A stretch of 64,000 nt of DNA from Ruminococcus sp. JC304. GTDB lineage: Bacteria; Bacillota; Clostridia; Lachnospirales; Lachnospiraceae. The notes below the pieces were generated by a model. That model was not told the DNA's origin. It saw only the letters and a program-made list of their open reading frames with translations, and searched no databases. How positions within the stretch are numbered: position 1 is the first letter of the stretch; every line of letters begins with the position of its first letter. This document shows, in pieces, positions 44,654 through 53,758 of the stretch. The translations under genes were made by a program, and so were the position numbers. The stretch spans positions 3,087,421 to 3,151,420 of the forward strand of contig HE978651.1 in assembly GCA_000285855.2 (NCBI GenBank), read 5' to 3'.

Positions 44654-46123
44654 TTATTTTTCTTTTATCTGTTTTGCCAGATACACTTCTATCACAGTTC
44701 CATCTCCCTCTGTAGATGAAATCCGAAGTCCATATCCGGCTCCATAATATAATGCAATTCGTTCAGATACTGCTGCCAGTCCAAATCCTGCCCGTTCTCC
44801 TGTACAGATAGCATCCTGAACCTCTTTCAGCCGCTCAGGTGTCATTCCCTGCCCATTATCAGTAACTCTGAGCATCATATCTTCTCCCAGATCAAATCCT
44901 TCAATGAGGATTTTACCCTTACCTCGCTTATTTTTGATTCCATGATAAAGTGCATTTTCTGCCAGAGGCTGAAGGGTCAGTTTAGGCACCATAACTCCTT
45001 CCAGTTCTTTGGGAATTCTGATTTCAAATTCCATAATGTCCCTGTATCTGGACTGCTGGATTTCCAGATAACTTAAAGTATGGCGCTCCTCTTCGGCCAG
45101 TGGAATGATATCTTTTCCCTTTGACAAGGAAGTACGAAAAAAAACCGAAAGGCTGGTGATCATATCCACCGCATCCTGTTCCATGCCTCCTTCTACCAGC
45201 CAGACAATGGTATCCAGCGTATTGTAGAGAAAATGGGGATTGACCTGTGCCTGAAGCAGCTGAAGCTCTGTAAGATGCTGGGCATCCTGTTCTTTTCGCA
45301 CATTTTCCAGCAGGCCTTCGATCCTTCCTGCCATCTTTCGCGTTCCTTCATCCAGCTCCTGGATCTCAATGCAGTCCGCAATTACCGGGGCAATATTCTT
45401 GTACTCCCCTTTTCCAACCTTTTTAATGTTATGAAGGATCTCAGAAATTGGCTTCGTAATATTATAAGTCAACCGGAAAGAGCGACTAAAAAGCAATAAC
45501 ATAGTAACCAGAAGTACCCCGCACATTGCCATCAAGGTCAGACGTACATTTCCTGCCAGCTGAGACTCCACCTGCACCAACTGAGTGGCCTCCTGATAAA
45601 TATAGTTCTGCATTTCCTTTTCAAATAAAGTAGTCAAAATCACCGTATTATTTTCCATAAATTCCTGACGTTTCTGGTAATTACGGATCTCCAGCAACTG
45701 ATTCATGCGGTTTTTTAGATTTTCCAGATAACTGGTGAGATATTTCAGTGAACGAAGACTTTCCTCCTTTGTAGTTGTGGTTTTCAGTTGTTCCACCGTT
45801 TCAATCGCTTTATTCACCTGCTTCACCGGAAGATCATCTTTCCCTTTACGTCCGATAGTCACATAGTAGATATCCATATCTACTTCCGCCTTAAAACTCA
45901 TATCATTACTGGAGTTTTTATAGTTGGCATTGTACTCACTGCTTACAGCCAGATTATTGGATAATTTATTATATTCATTGGTATACTGCCAGAAAACAAC
46001 AAGCAGCACTATGATCAGAACTACCATAGGGATCATCGTGCTGAGAAGCATCCACCTCATTTTTAACTCCAGTTTTCCGGATTCTGCTTTCTTTTTCTCC
46101 GGCCCTTTTTTATGCTCAGACAT
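44654..46123 (-). CDS. yesM: YesM-type sensor histidine kinase
   Basis: 489 residues: membrane helix (about 24-46), extracellular domain (50-193), second helix (194-213), HAMP (about 214-270), a His_kinase domain with the phospho-acceptor His297 in QVNPHFLYNT, and an ATPase domain (NALYHGIKNKRGKG, TDNGQGM). It should sense a sugar outside and signal to the YesN partner, 3 nt upstream in the same operon. Confidence 0.93.
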   Translation of the reverse strand: MSEHKKGPEKKKAESGKLELKMRWMLLSTMIPMVVLIIVLLVVFWQYTNEYNKLSNNLAVSSEYNANYKNSSNDMSFKAEVDMDIYYVTIGRKGKDDLPVKQVNKAIETVEQLKTTTTKEESLRSLKYLTSYLENLKNRMNQLLEIRNYQKRQEFMENNTVILTTLFEKEMQNYIYQEATQLVQVESQLAGNVRLTLMAMCGVLLVTMLLLFSRSFRLTYNITKPISEILHNIKKVGKGEYKNIAPVIADCIEIQELDEGTRKMAGRIEGLLENVRKEQDAQHLTELQLLQAQVNPHFLYNTLDTIVWLVEGGMEQDAVDMITSLSVFFRTSLSKGKDIIPLAEEERHTLSYLEIQQSRYRDIMEFEIRIPKELEGVMVPKLTLQPLAENALYHGIKNKRGKGKILIEGFDLGEDMMLRVTDNGQGMTPERLKEVQDAICTGERAGFGLAAVSERIALYYGAGYGLRISSTEGDGTVIEVYLAKQIKEK

Positions 46124-46126
46124 AGA

Positions 46127-47773
46127 TCAGGCCTCTCCTCTCGTTTTGCGGTATTCACTGGGAGTCATTCCCTGGGTTTTCTTGAACAGATAGCTGAAAT
46201 AATGGGCATCCTTATATCCCACCTCTCCTGCAATCTCATTGGAACGCATGGCGGTACAGCGCAGAAGCTCTTTTGCTTTACTCATCCGAAGTCCTGTAAG
46301 ATATTCCGTAAAGGTCTGCCCCATATTCTGACTGAACAGGGCACTGAAATGATTCGCACTGACATTTGCCACATGTGCAGCTTTATTCAGTGAAATTTCC
46401 TCATCCATATAATTATGATCAATAAAATCAACCGCCAGTTTCAATACACTGCGATTCTGATTTCCGGCATTTTCATCTCTGAGTACTATAGCCTTTTTCA
46501 GCATCTTCCCACAGTAAGCTACTGCTGTCTCTATAGATTTTCCGGTCTCCTCTACTATATTGTCTGTCTCCTGCCCGGATATTTCACTGTCATCACAGCC
46601 CAGCTTTTTCAGAAAGGACAATACAGAAAATCGGACATTCAGCACCACATAATTGCGGAAAACCAAAGAACCCATCGGCTCCTGGCCAATTGCATTAAAA
46701 TAATCCCTGGTAAAATCCTCCACTTCTTCTGCCAGTCCACTACTCAGAAACTTCTGAAGAATTGCCGGATTCAAGGCATTGATATTCACATTCCTTAATT
46801 GTACAGAATCCTCTCTGTATGAATCGGATGGATTTTCCTTTCGTGTTTCCAGAGACTGATAGTCAAGAATGTGTCCATCATACAGATAACGGAAGGAATT
46901 GGCTCTGACAGCTGTACGATAGCTATGTCCAAGCATGCTCAGACGATCTGCCGATTTTCCCACTGCAATAAACCAGTCTGTCCTTCCCTCCGTCCGATCC
47001 ATAATATCCTGTATTGCTTTCACACATTCTTCTGTATTTTTCTCTATTGTATCTTTCTGTCCTTTAACCAGGATCGCATAGCTGAATACCTGATGCCTGA
47101 AAAGAATTGCCACCGGATGATTCAGGAAATAATTATTAATTTTATCCTGCACCTCTGCTTCCCAGTCAGAACATCCATCATAGGAATTATAGTTTCCCTC
47201 TGAAGTATCCGGGGTAAAAATCAGAATATTATATGCTTCTGCTACAATATCCAGATTTAACTTATCTGCCCTCCTGTAAAGCTCTGCCAGATCAGAATCT
47301 GCCCGGACAAGAGTCTCAAAAAAGTCCCTGCTGGCATTTTTCTCATATTCCTGCATTTCCAGGCGAAATTTCTCATAGTATTCCCTCTGTGTCTTCTCAT
47401 GTTCATAACGGTTATGTATTTCTTCCAGCCGTTCTATAAAAGCATTTTTCGTGATAGGTTTCAGAAGATAATCTTCTACCCCTATGCTGATAGCCTGTTT
47501 TGCATAATTAAAATCATCATATCCGCTAAGTATAACGATCCGGATATCCGGAATCTCTTTCTTCACTAATCTACAAAGAGTCAGACCATCCATAAACGGC
47601 ATCTTAATATCTGTGATCAAAAGATCCGGCTTACACTTCAAAATCAACGGCAAAGCCATCTCCCCATCTGCCGCCTCCCCAGCTAATTCAAACCCATACT
47701 GCTCCCAGGGAATCATCTTTTTGATCATCTCTCTGATCACCACTTCGTCCTCTACCAAAAATGTCTTTAGCAT
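46127..47773 (-). CDS. yesN: YesN-type response regulator with AraC DNA-binding domain
   Basis: 548 residues: receiver domain with phospho-acceptor Asp55 (LLITDIKMPF), a long middle domain, and a C-terminal AraC-type double helix-turn-helix (about 450-545; SLNKAAHVANVSANHFSALF, GYKDAHYFSYLFKK). AGGAGG sets the ATG at 47773, ten codons inside the open frame. It likely activates the ytfQRT-yjfF operon downstream. Confidence 0.94.
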   Translation of the reverse strand: MLKTFLVEDEVVIREMIKKMIPWEQYGFELAGEAADGEMALPLILKCKPDLLITDIKMPFMDGLTLCRLVKKEIPDIRIVILSGYDDFNYAKQAISIGVEDYLLKPITKNAFIERLEEIHNRYEHEKTQREYYEKFRLEMQEYEKNASRDFFETLVRADSDLAELYRRADKLNLDIVAEAYNILIFTPDTSEGNYNSYDGCSDWEAEVQDKINNYFLNHPVAILFRHQVFSYAILVKGQKDTIEKNTEECVKAIQDIMDRTEGRTDWFIAVGKSADRLSMLGHSYRTAVRANSFRYLYDGHILDYQSLETRKENPSDSYREDSVQLRNVNINALNPAILQKFLSSGLAEEVEDFTRDYFNAIGQEPMGSLVFRNYVVLNVRFSVLSFLKKLGCDDSEISGQETDNIVEETGKSIETAVAYCGKMLKKAIVLRDENAGNQNRSVLKLAVDFIDHNYMDEEISLNKAAHVANVSANHFSALFSQNMGQTFTEYLTGLRMSKAKELLRCTAMRSNEIAGEVGYKDAHYFSYLFKKTQGMTPSEYRKTRGEA

Positions 47774-47946
47774 GTCACTCCTCCTGCCAATATGATAAGT
47801 CACTCATTCTCTGACAGTACACTCTATGTCAGATCAATCCCGCAATACTATATAGTTTGGCACTTTCCCACGATAAACTCTTCCTTATATACTTTAATAC
47901 TTGTTGCCCTCCCATACAAGTTATTTTTACGCTTACTCCCCAAAAC

Positions 47947-47993
47947 AGAAAGAGTCTTCTATCCGGACAATAACCGGACAGAAGACTCTTTCT
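47947..47993. terminator. Bidirectional terminator after the radical SAM gene region
   Basis: AGAAAGAGTCTTCT (47947-47960) pairs perfectly with AGAAGACTCTTTCT (47980-47993), and the loop contains TCCGGAC/CCGGAC pairing. It ends the leftward transcript of the gene at 48051-49394 and isolates the yesN promoter region. Confidence 0.8.
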
Positions 47994-48050
47994 GACTATT
48001 TTAGCTAAATTTGAGTTAACAATTTTATATATGGAAACTACCTTACAATC

Positions 48051-49394
48051 TTATTTGGTATGAAATAACTCCTCTGCCTTCGGAGCCCAATGCTCTGCAT
48101 AGGCATCACACTTCGCGCAGAGATGTTCTGCTGTTTCCGGAGACTGAAGATCTGTTGATTTGGCACCGGACTTCTCTACCATCTGGCGGAGCAGCTTCGG
48201 ATTCTCCAGCATCGGACACGGACGGAGCATATTTTCATTGAAAGGCTGACCGTCATGATATGCCATGAAAATCGGGCTCTTCAGTGCTTCCAGCAGTGTG
48301 TTATCATAAATGTTGGAATTGGAATAATGGATAAATACGCAAGGATCCACGTCACCATTTGCATTGATATGGAGATAACGTCTTCCACCAGCAATACATC
48401 CACCTACATATTCTGCATCATTCTGGAAATCCATACTGAAAATAGACTTGGTCTGACGGAATTTACGTATCTGATGATACATTTTCTCACGCTGCTGTGG
48501 ATTTGGCATCAGTTCTACTACTGCATCGTTTCCGGTTGGCATATAATGGAAGAACCATACAAATAGAGCCCCACAGTCAATAATTTTGTCAAAATATTCT
48601 TCACTGCTTACACTGTCCACATTGGCAGAGGTATAGCATGTAGAAATACCAAAAGGAAGCTTATGAGCCTTCAGCAGCTCCATAGCATGCATAACCTTGG
48701 CATATACTCCCTCTCCACGGCGTCCGTCATTTGCTTCCTCAGAACCTTCCAGACTAATAGCCGGAACAAAATTCTTTACACGGAGCATTTCCTGGCAGAA
48801 TTCCTCATCGATCAGAGTTCCGTTTGTAAATGAAAGGAACTCACAGTCTGGATATTTCTCACAGATACGGATCAGGTCTTTTTTGCGGACCAGAGGTTCA
48901 CCGCCAGTATAAATATACATGTATGTACCAAGCTTTCTGCCCTGCTCTACAATAGAACAGATAGTATCAAAATCAAGATTCAGCTTATGTCCGTATTCTG
49001 CCGCCCAGCATCCTGTGCAGTGCAGATTACAGGCACTGGTAGGATCCAGCAGGATTGCCCATGGTACATTACAGTTATTTTTCTCAGATACCTCTTCCTG
49101 AATGGCACTGCCCTTCAGGCTGGCATTGATGATAAAATTGGTGAAGAATGCCTCACGTACACCTGGATCCAGTTCATAAATTCTCAGGATCAGTTTATAC
49201 CAGTTACTATTTTTATCCTGGATTGCATTTCTGATTGCATTTCTCTGGTTTTCATACCAGCCATCCGGAACTACCTTATCAATCAGCTCCATTAATTTTG
49301 GTATATTTACTTCAGGATCCTTCTCAAGATAGCCTAATCCTGTTTTAACGGCAGCGATCAGGGCCGCCTGTTTTGCTTTATCCATGATATTCAT
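48051..49394 (-). CDS. Radical SAM protein with SPASM-like cysteine tail
   Basis: 447 residues. The N-terminal 100 residues are helical and not of a known type. The radical SAM cluster motif is C122-x3-C126-x2-C129 (ACNLHCTGCW), followed by YTGGEPLVR. The C-terminal part has additional Cys (GGCIAGG, DPCVF, RPCPML, HLCAKCDAY) that probably hold auxiliary Fe-S clusters. Substrate unknown. Downstream of an HdeD-like gene and a TetR regulator in the same direction. AGGAGG precedes the ATG. Confidence 0.88.
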   Translation of the reverse strand: MNIMDKAKQAALIAAVKTGLGYLEKDPEVNIPKLMELIDKVVPDGWYENQRNAIRNAIQDKNSNWYKLILRIYELDPGVREAFFTNFIINASLKGSAIQEEVSEKNNCNVPWAILLDPTSACNLHCTGCWAAEYGHKLNLDFDTICSIVEQGRKLGTYMYIYTGGEPLVRKKDLIRICEKYPDCEFLSFTNGTLIDEEFCQEMLRVKNFVPAISLEGSEEANDGRRGEGVYAKVMHAMELLKAHKLPFGISTCYTSANVDSVSSEEYFDKIIDCGALFVWFFHYMPTGNDAVVELMPNPQQREKMYHQIRKFRQTKSIFSMDFQNDAEYVGGCIAGGRRYLHINANGDVDPCVFIHYSNSNIYDNTLLEALKSPIFMAYHDGQPFNENMLRPCPMLENPKLLRQMVEKSGAKSTDLQSPETAEHLCAKCDAYAEHWAPKAEELFHTK

Positions 49395-49439
49395 AATCTT
49401 ACTCCTCCTTGTTGTAATGTAGTATTTATAGTATTTAAT

Positions 49440-50021
49440 TTAATACTCGTCCATATCTATGATATCCTGTCTCTGATTTTTGATGATTTTCACTGTATAA
49501 ATAACAACACACAGATTCAGGATTCCCTCAAACAGAACGGAAACTCCCACCAGGATCATCATAACCTCTGCCGCCTCAAAAGGCCTGATCAGAAGCAGCA
49601 CTCCCAGAACCCCTGTAAGAATCGCCATCAGCAAGATTCTCCACCAGAGACTTAATCCGAATTTCTTGGCATCTATGGACATCTGGATTTTGAAAAGTGC
49701 ATCCGCAAGTATGAGAACACCAAAGATTCCAAAGATCAGGTTCACCACCAGATTTCTCCGTACAATAATGATCACGCCCACAGCTGCCATCAACACTCCG
49801 AATGCCAGATCAAACTGAAATGCCAGACAGTAAAAATCCCTGGAAAAGTATCCTATGATTTTGATACATCCATATGCTATGAGCATGATCCCCACTGCTG
49901 TACAGAATACTGCCATAGAACAATCAGGCCAGATGATCAGGCAAATTCCCAGGATCATAAATAAAACTGACATAACAATATATCCGTTTTTTGCCAGCTT
50001 TAACTGTTTCAATGCATCCAT
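49440..50021 (-). CDS. HdeD-like membrane protein (DUF308)
   Basis: 193 residues with six membrane helices and the duplicated DUF308 layout (three-helix halves, about 12-85 and 90-175). HdeD in E. coli is linked to acid resistance; the role here is unknown. 45 nt before the radical SAM gene, with which it probably forms an operon. Confidence 0.85.
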   Translation of the reverse strand: MDALKQLKLAKNGYIVMSVLFMILGICLIIWPDCSMAVFCTAVGIMLIAYGCIKIIGYFSRDFYCLAFQFDLAFGVLMAAVGVIIIVRRNLVVNLIFGIFGVLILADALFKIQMSIDAKKFGLSLWWRILLMAILTGVLGVLLLIRPFEAAEVMMILVGVSVLFEGILNLCVVIYTVKIIKNQRQDIIDMDEY

Positions 50022-50111
50022 CTTTCTCTCCTCCTTCCATATTATTTTACAGCCATTCCTTTTATGTCTGTTATTATAGCTGTGATAAAATTAACAATAA
50101 ATAGACAAAAA

Positions 50112-50144
50112 AAAGCTCATGTCCAAAAATCAGACATGAGCTTT
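50112..50144. terminator. Terminator after the TetR gene
   Basis: AAAGCTCATGTC (50112-50123) pairs perfectly with GACATGAGCTTT (50133-50144), and eight T follow on the minus strand. Confidence 0.88.
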
Positions 50145-50156
50145 ATTTTGTATAAG

Positions 50157-50711
50157 TTAAAATCCATTCATAACTGTATGCAGTTCCCGGTGCTTCTCCA
50201 TCACTTCAGCGGCCTGGCGCATTTCTGTCCCCAGATTCTCTTCCAGTCCATGATCCAGCCATTCTATCAATATCCCTACAAAAAGGCATTTATAGTACCT
50301 GATCAGTGTCTGGATTTCATTTTCCTCCAACTGGAATTTATTTCTGTTCTTTTTAAAATACTCCGTGATAATATATAGGATAACATCATTCATATAGATC
50401 AGAAAAGTGTCCCGCTTCACTGATTTGTATGCATTCAGCATCAGCTTACGGTTATCCCGGGCTAAAGATGCCATTTCCTCCATACATTCCAGAATAGAGT
50501 TTTTTTCCTGAGGTGCTTCCTGGATTTCGTCCCATTTCCTTTTCAGAATAAACTCTACTACATCCGGAATATCACGGAAATGATAATAAAACGTATTCCG
50601 GTTCACTCCACACCGCTCCACAATATCCCTGACTGTAACCTTGGACATTGGTTTCTCGTCCAATATTTCCGTAAAAGTCTTTGCAATTATCTCTTTTGTA
50701 AAACCAGACAT
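50157..50711 (-). CDS. TetR/AcrR-family regulator
   Basis: 184 residues. The N-terminal helix-turn-helix (about 1-50) contains KVTVRDIVERCGVNRNTFYYHF; the C-terminal effector domain is helical. It probably controls the adjacent hdeD-radical SAM pair, though a strong terminator separates them. The in-frame starts at 50729 are possible, but the ATG at 50711 begins at the conserved domain edge. Confidence 0.9.
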   Translation of the reverse strand: MSGFTKEIIAKTFTEILDEKPMSKVTVRDIVERCGVNRNTFYYHFRDIPDVVEFILKRKWDEIQEAPQEKNSILECMEEMASLARDNRKLMLNAYKSVKRDTFLIYMNDVILYIITEYFKKNRNKFQLEENEIQTLIRYYKCLFVGILIEWLDHGLEENLGTEMRQAAEVMEKHRELHTVMNGF

Positions 50712-50834
50712 ATACCCTTTCCTCATCATACTGTTCTAATTCCGTCAATTGTCATCCTTCTCTGAACAGCCGTTCCGCACTCTGAAAACATCATGCATCC
50801 CATGATCTCCCAACGGGTCCTGAGCATTGGTATA

Positions 50835-50863
50835 ATTATGCCACAAATTAAAGCGGATTGCAA
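50835..50863 (-). promoter_or_regulatory. tetR promoter
   Basis: TTGCAA (50858-50863), 17-nt spacer, CATAAT (50835-50840), reading leftward about 120 nt before the TetR start. It lies directly after the end of the GH3 gene. Confidence 0.55.
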
Positions 50864-50881
50864 GCTTTCCAGTAATTGGTC

Positions 50882-53647
50882 TTACCTATTTGGAGTAAAT
50901 AAAATTTCTTTTATTTCCAGATTATCTGCTCCATAGTACAATTTAATATAGTGATTATGCCCAAAAGACATGTCAAAAGGCCGGCTTTCCTCTACCCATT
51001 TTCCATTTGTTCCCTGTACAGAAACTGTCATCTTATGAATATTATCCATAAATACAGAAATTGGAAGCTGCGCCAGTTCACCAAGCTCTGATCTCAATAC
51101 AAATTTCACAGTGAATTCTCCCATATAATCATTGGTCACTGCCAAAATATCCGTATTTCCCTTTGCAGGATGAAGAAGGCTGCCATCCACCACCATCTCC
51201 TGTGTTTCAGGATCACTGGTAATGGCGATCAGATCACCGGCATCCACATCATCTGCTTCCTTTGTATTCATAGCTTCCAGCTCTTCTGCACAGATTCTGT
51301 CTGTCAAAAGGAGAATAGATGGGCTTTTTAACAGGAATCCCAGAATATTAGCCGCATTTCTCTGCAGTTCTCCCAGTGTCAGTTTTCCTGCATGAAGCAT
51401 TTCCTCCACATCATCTTTCTCCGGATTTGCTTTGGCATCACTTACTACCATATAAATATCATTCTGGGCTGCTACCATGGGAGCCTTTACCGAAACCTCT
51501 GCCTGATGACCTTCGTAGTTGGATTTTGCCCACCAGTCAGTCATGACAATTCCCTCAAATCCCCACTCTTTACGAAGGATCGTTGTACACAGATCATAGC
51601 TTCCCGCAGTCCAAAGTCCATTTACACTTCCATAGGTAGTCATTACAGAACGGGCACCACCTTCCCTTACTGCCATCTCAAAACCCTTCAGGTAAATTTC
51701 CCTGAGGCATCTCTCAGACATTACAGAATCTGAAGTACTTCTTCCTACTTCCTGATTATTGCCGCAGAAATGCTTGATAGTACTGCCAATTCCGGACTTG
51801 GCCATTGCCTTCACCTGAGCTGCGCAGATTCTTCCTGTCAGAAGAGGATCCTCGGAAATATACTCAAAATTTCGTCCGTTCAGCGGATTTCTGTGAATGT
51901 TCATACCAGGTCCCAGGAGAGAATCGATCTTATTCAGACGCAGTTCCTTACCCGTCATCTCATATAAATCACCTACAAGCTCTGTATTAAAAGTACATCC
52001 CAGTGCAGTTCCGTTTGGAAGGGAAAACGCCTTTGTGCCACAATCCATGCGAATACCGGAGGGGCCATCTGCACAGCAGCCCACCGGGATTCCCAGTGCT
52101 TTCATGGACTCTGTCACACCACCAAATGCAGCCGCTGTTCCCGGCGTTACCTTGGGACTGCACATGCCCTCTCCACGGAACATAGCGATCAGATCTTCCT
52201 CTCTGATCTGTGCCACAAAGTTCTCCATAGATACCTTGCCATCCAGCACATCCACCAGCTTATATCCTTTGTCTCCCGTATAAGCCAGAGTTTCCGGAAG
52301 ATTCTGTTTTCTCCGCTCCTGAAGATCTACAGTACGGACAGGCACTTCCTCTGTCACCGCCTGATAACTTCCGTCCGGCATCAGCACAGCTTTCATTCTG
52401 CTGAACTTCTCAACCGGGGCATAGGCCTCCTGCAGTTTTTCAACTACACGGAATTTTTCCTCGTAACAGCCTGCAGACTCTGCACTTCTCACATCGCTGC
52501 CCACAAAAATCTCATAAGTGCCTTCTTCCAACACATAACAGGATTTGTGACCGGTCACACCACTGTCATCGTAAGAAGTGAGATCGTATTTGGGAATCAC
52601 AATAACAACCTCTTCCTTTTCTCCAGGCTTCAGCTCCCCTGTCTTCGCAAATCCGATCAGCCTTCTGGCCGGATTTCCCAGTTTACCCTGGGGCACTTTT
52701 GCATAGACCTGCACTACCTCTTTTCCCTTCACAGCTCCGGTATTGACAACCTCTGCTGCCACTGTAAGTTCCTCTTCTGTATCCTTCAGAATCTCTGCTT
52801 TTATTCCGAAACCTGTATAGGATAATCCATATCCAAAGGGATAAAGCACCTTGTCCTTTGCAAAGGTCTCAAAATAACGATAGCCTACATAAATGTCTTC
52901 TTTATAATAATTCTTAAACTGATCGCCAAAGTTCTCTGTAGAGGGATAATCCTCGATTCGCTCTGCAATGGTATCAGTCAGCTTACCACAGGCGCAGACC
53001 TTACCGGTCAGCACATCTACCACGCCATTTCCGCCTTCCTGTCCACCTTGCCATGCATACAGGACAGCCTGTGGGTGATATTTCTTCACCCAGCTCATGT
53101 CAATAATATTGCCAACGTTCAGCACTACAACTGTGCGCTTGCTTGCCTGGCAGACCCGGCGGATCATATCCTCCTCTGTCTCAGTCAGACAATAGCTTCC
53201 CGGTCCAGCATTATTATCCTGATCCTCACCGGCGGTTCTTCCGATAATAACCAGAGAAACATCATTGTCACGGGCGCATCCAAGCATCTCATCCGTAACC
53301 TCCATCTCCTTCTGGCACCAGGGCACACGACCCCAGCCCTGTCCCTCATCAAAAGGATTTTCTCTGATCCAATCCTCATAAATTCCCATCAGCTTCTCAT
53401 CCAGGCAGATTTCCTTACAAGCCTTCAATGCGTCCAGAATCCCCACAACATACCTGGTATTCACCAGACCGCCGGATCCCAGTCCACTCTTATAATAATG
53501 AAATGCCATACGTCCAAAAACAGCAACCCGTTCTCCTTCCCTAAGAGGCAGAGCCTGTCCTTCATTTTCCAGCAAAACGCAGCCTTCCGCTGTTGCCTGT
53601 CTGGCCAATACCGCATATCTCTCAAGATCCAATTTATAATTCTTCAT
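50882..53647 (-). CDS. GH3-family glycoside hydrolase with reversed domain order
   Basis: 921 residues. The GH3 C-terminal alpha/beta sandwich comes first (about 10-280), then a fibronectin-like domain (295-405), and the catalytic barrel comes last (about 480-795) with KHFCGNN (625-631) and the nucleophile Asp704 in GIVMTDWWAK. The same permuted order is known for beta-glucosidases of Ruminococcus albus and Butyrivibrio. No signal peptide, so it acts inside the cell on imported oligosaccharides, probably beta-glucosides or xylosides. A further about 120 residues follow the barrel. Confidence 0.93.
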   Translation of the reverse strand: MKNYKLDLERYAVLARQATAEGCVLLENEGQALPLREGERVAVFGRMAFHYYKSGLGSGGLVNTRYVVGILDALKACKEICLDEKLMGIYEDWIRENPFDEGQGWGRVPWCQKEMEVTDEMLGCARDNDVSLVIIGRTAGEDQDNNAGPGSYCLTETEEDMIRRVCQASKRTVVVLNVGNIIDMSWVKKYHPQAVLYAWQGGQEGGNGVVDVLTGKVCACGKLTDTIAERIEDYPSTENFGDQFKNYYKEDIYVGYRYFETFAKDKVLYPFGYGLSYTGFGIKAEILKDTEEELTVAAEVVNTGAVKGKEVVQVYAKVPQGKLGNPARRLIGFAKTGELKPGEKEEVVIVIPKYDLTSYDDSGVTGHKSCYVLEEGTYEIFVGSDVRSAESAGCYEEKFRVVEKLQEAYAPVEKFSRMKAVLMPDGSYQAVTEEVPVRTVDLQERRKQNLPETLAYTGDKGYKLVDVLDGKVSMENFVAQIREEDLIAMFRGEGMCSPKVTPGTAAAFGGVTESMKALGIPVGCCADGPSGIRMDCGTKAFSLPNGTALGCTFNTELVGDLYEMTGKELRLNKIDSLLGPGMNIHRNPLNGRNFEYISEDPLLTGRICAAQVKAMAKSGIGSTIKHFCGNNQEVGRSTSDSVMSERCLREIYLKGFEMAVREGGARSVMTTYGSVNGLWTAGSYDLCTTILRKEWGFEGIVMTDWWAKSNYEGHQAEVSVKAPMVAAQNDIYMVVSDAKANPEKDDVEEMLHAGKLTLGELQRNAANILGFLLKSPSILLLTDRICAEELEAMNTKEADDVDAGDLIAITSDPETQEMVVDGSLLHPAKGNTDILAVTNDYMGEFTVKFVLRSELGELAQLPISVFMDNIHKMTVSVQGTNGKWVEESRPFDMSFGHNHYIKLYYGADNLEIKEILFTPNR

Positions 53648-53758
53648 AAGCAATCTTCCACCCCTTTACTTCATATTATCCTTATCCGATATTACCACAA
53701 ACCACCCTCTCTGCATACCCAAAACAGTTTCGAAATTATTTTTCGAAATTATTTTCGT

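Noticed and set aside
53725-53758. Tandem TTTCGAAATTATT repeats
   Set aside because: Two short copies only; no array and no flanking genes suggesting function.
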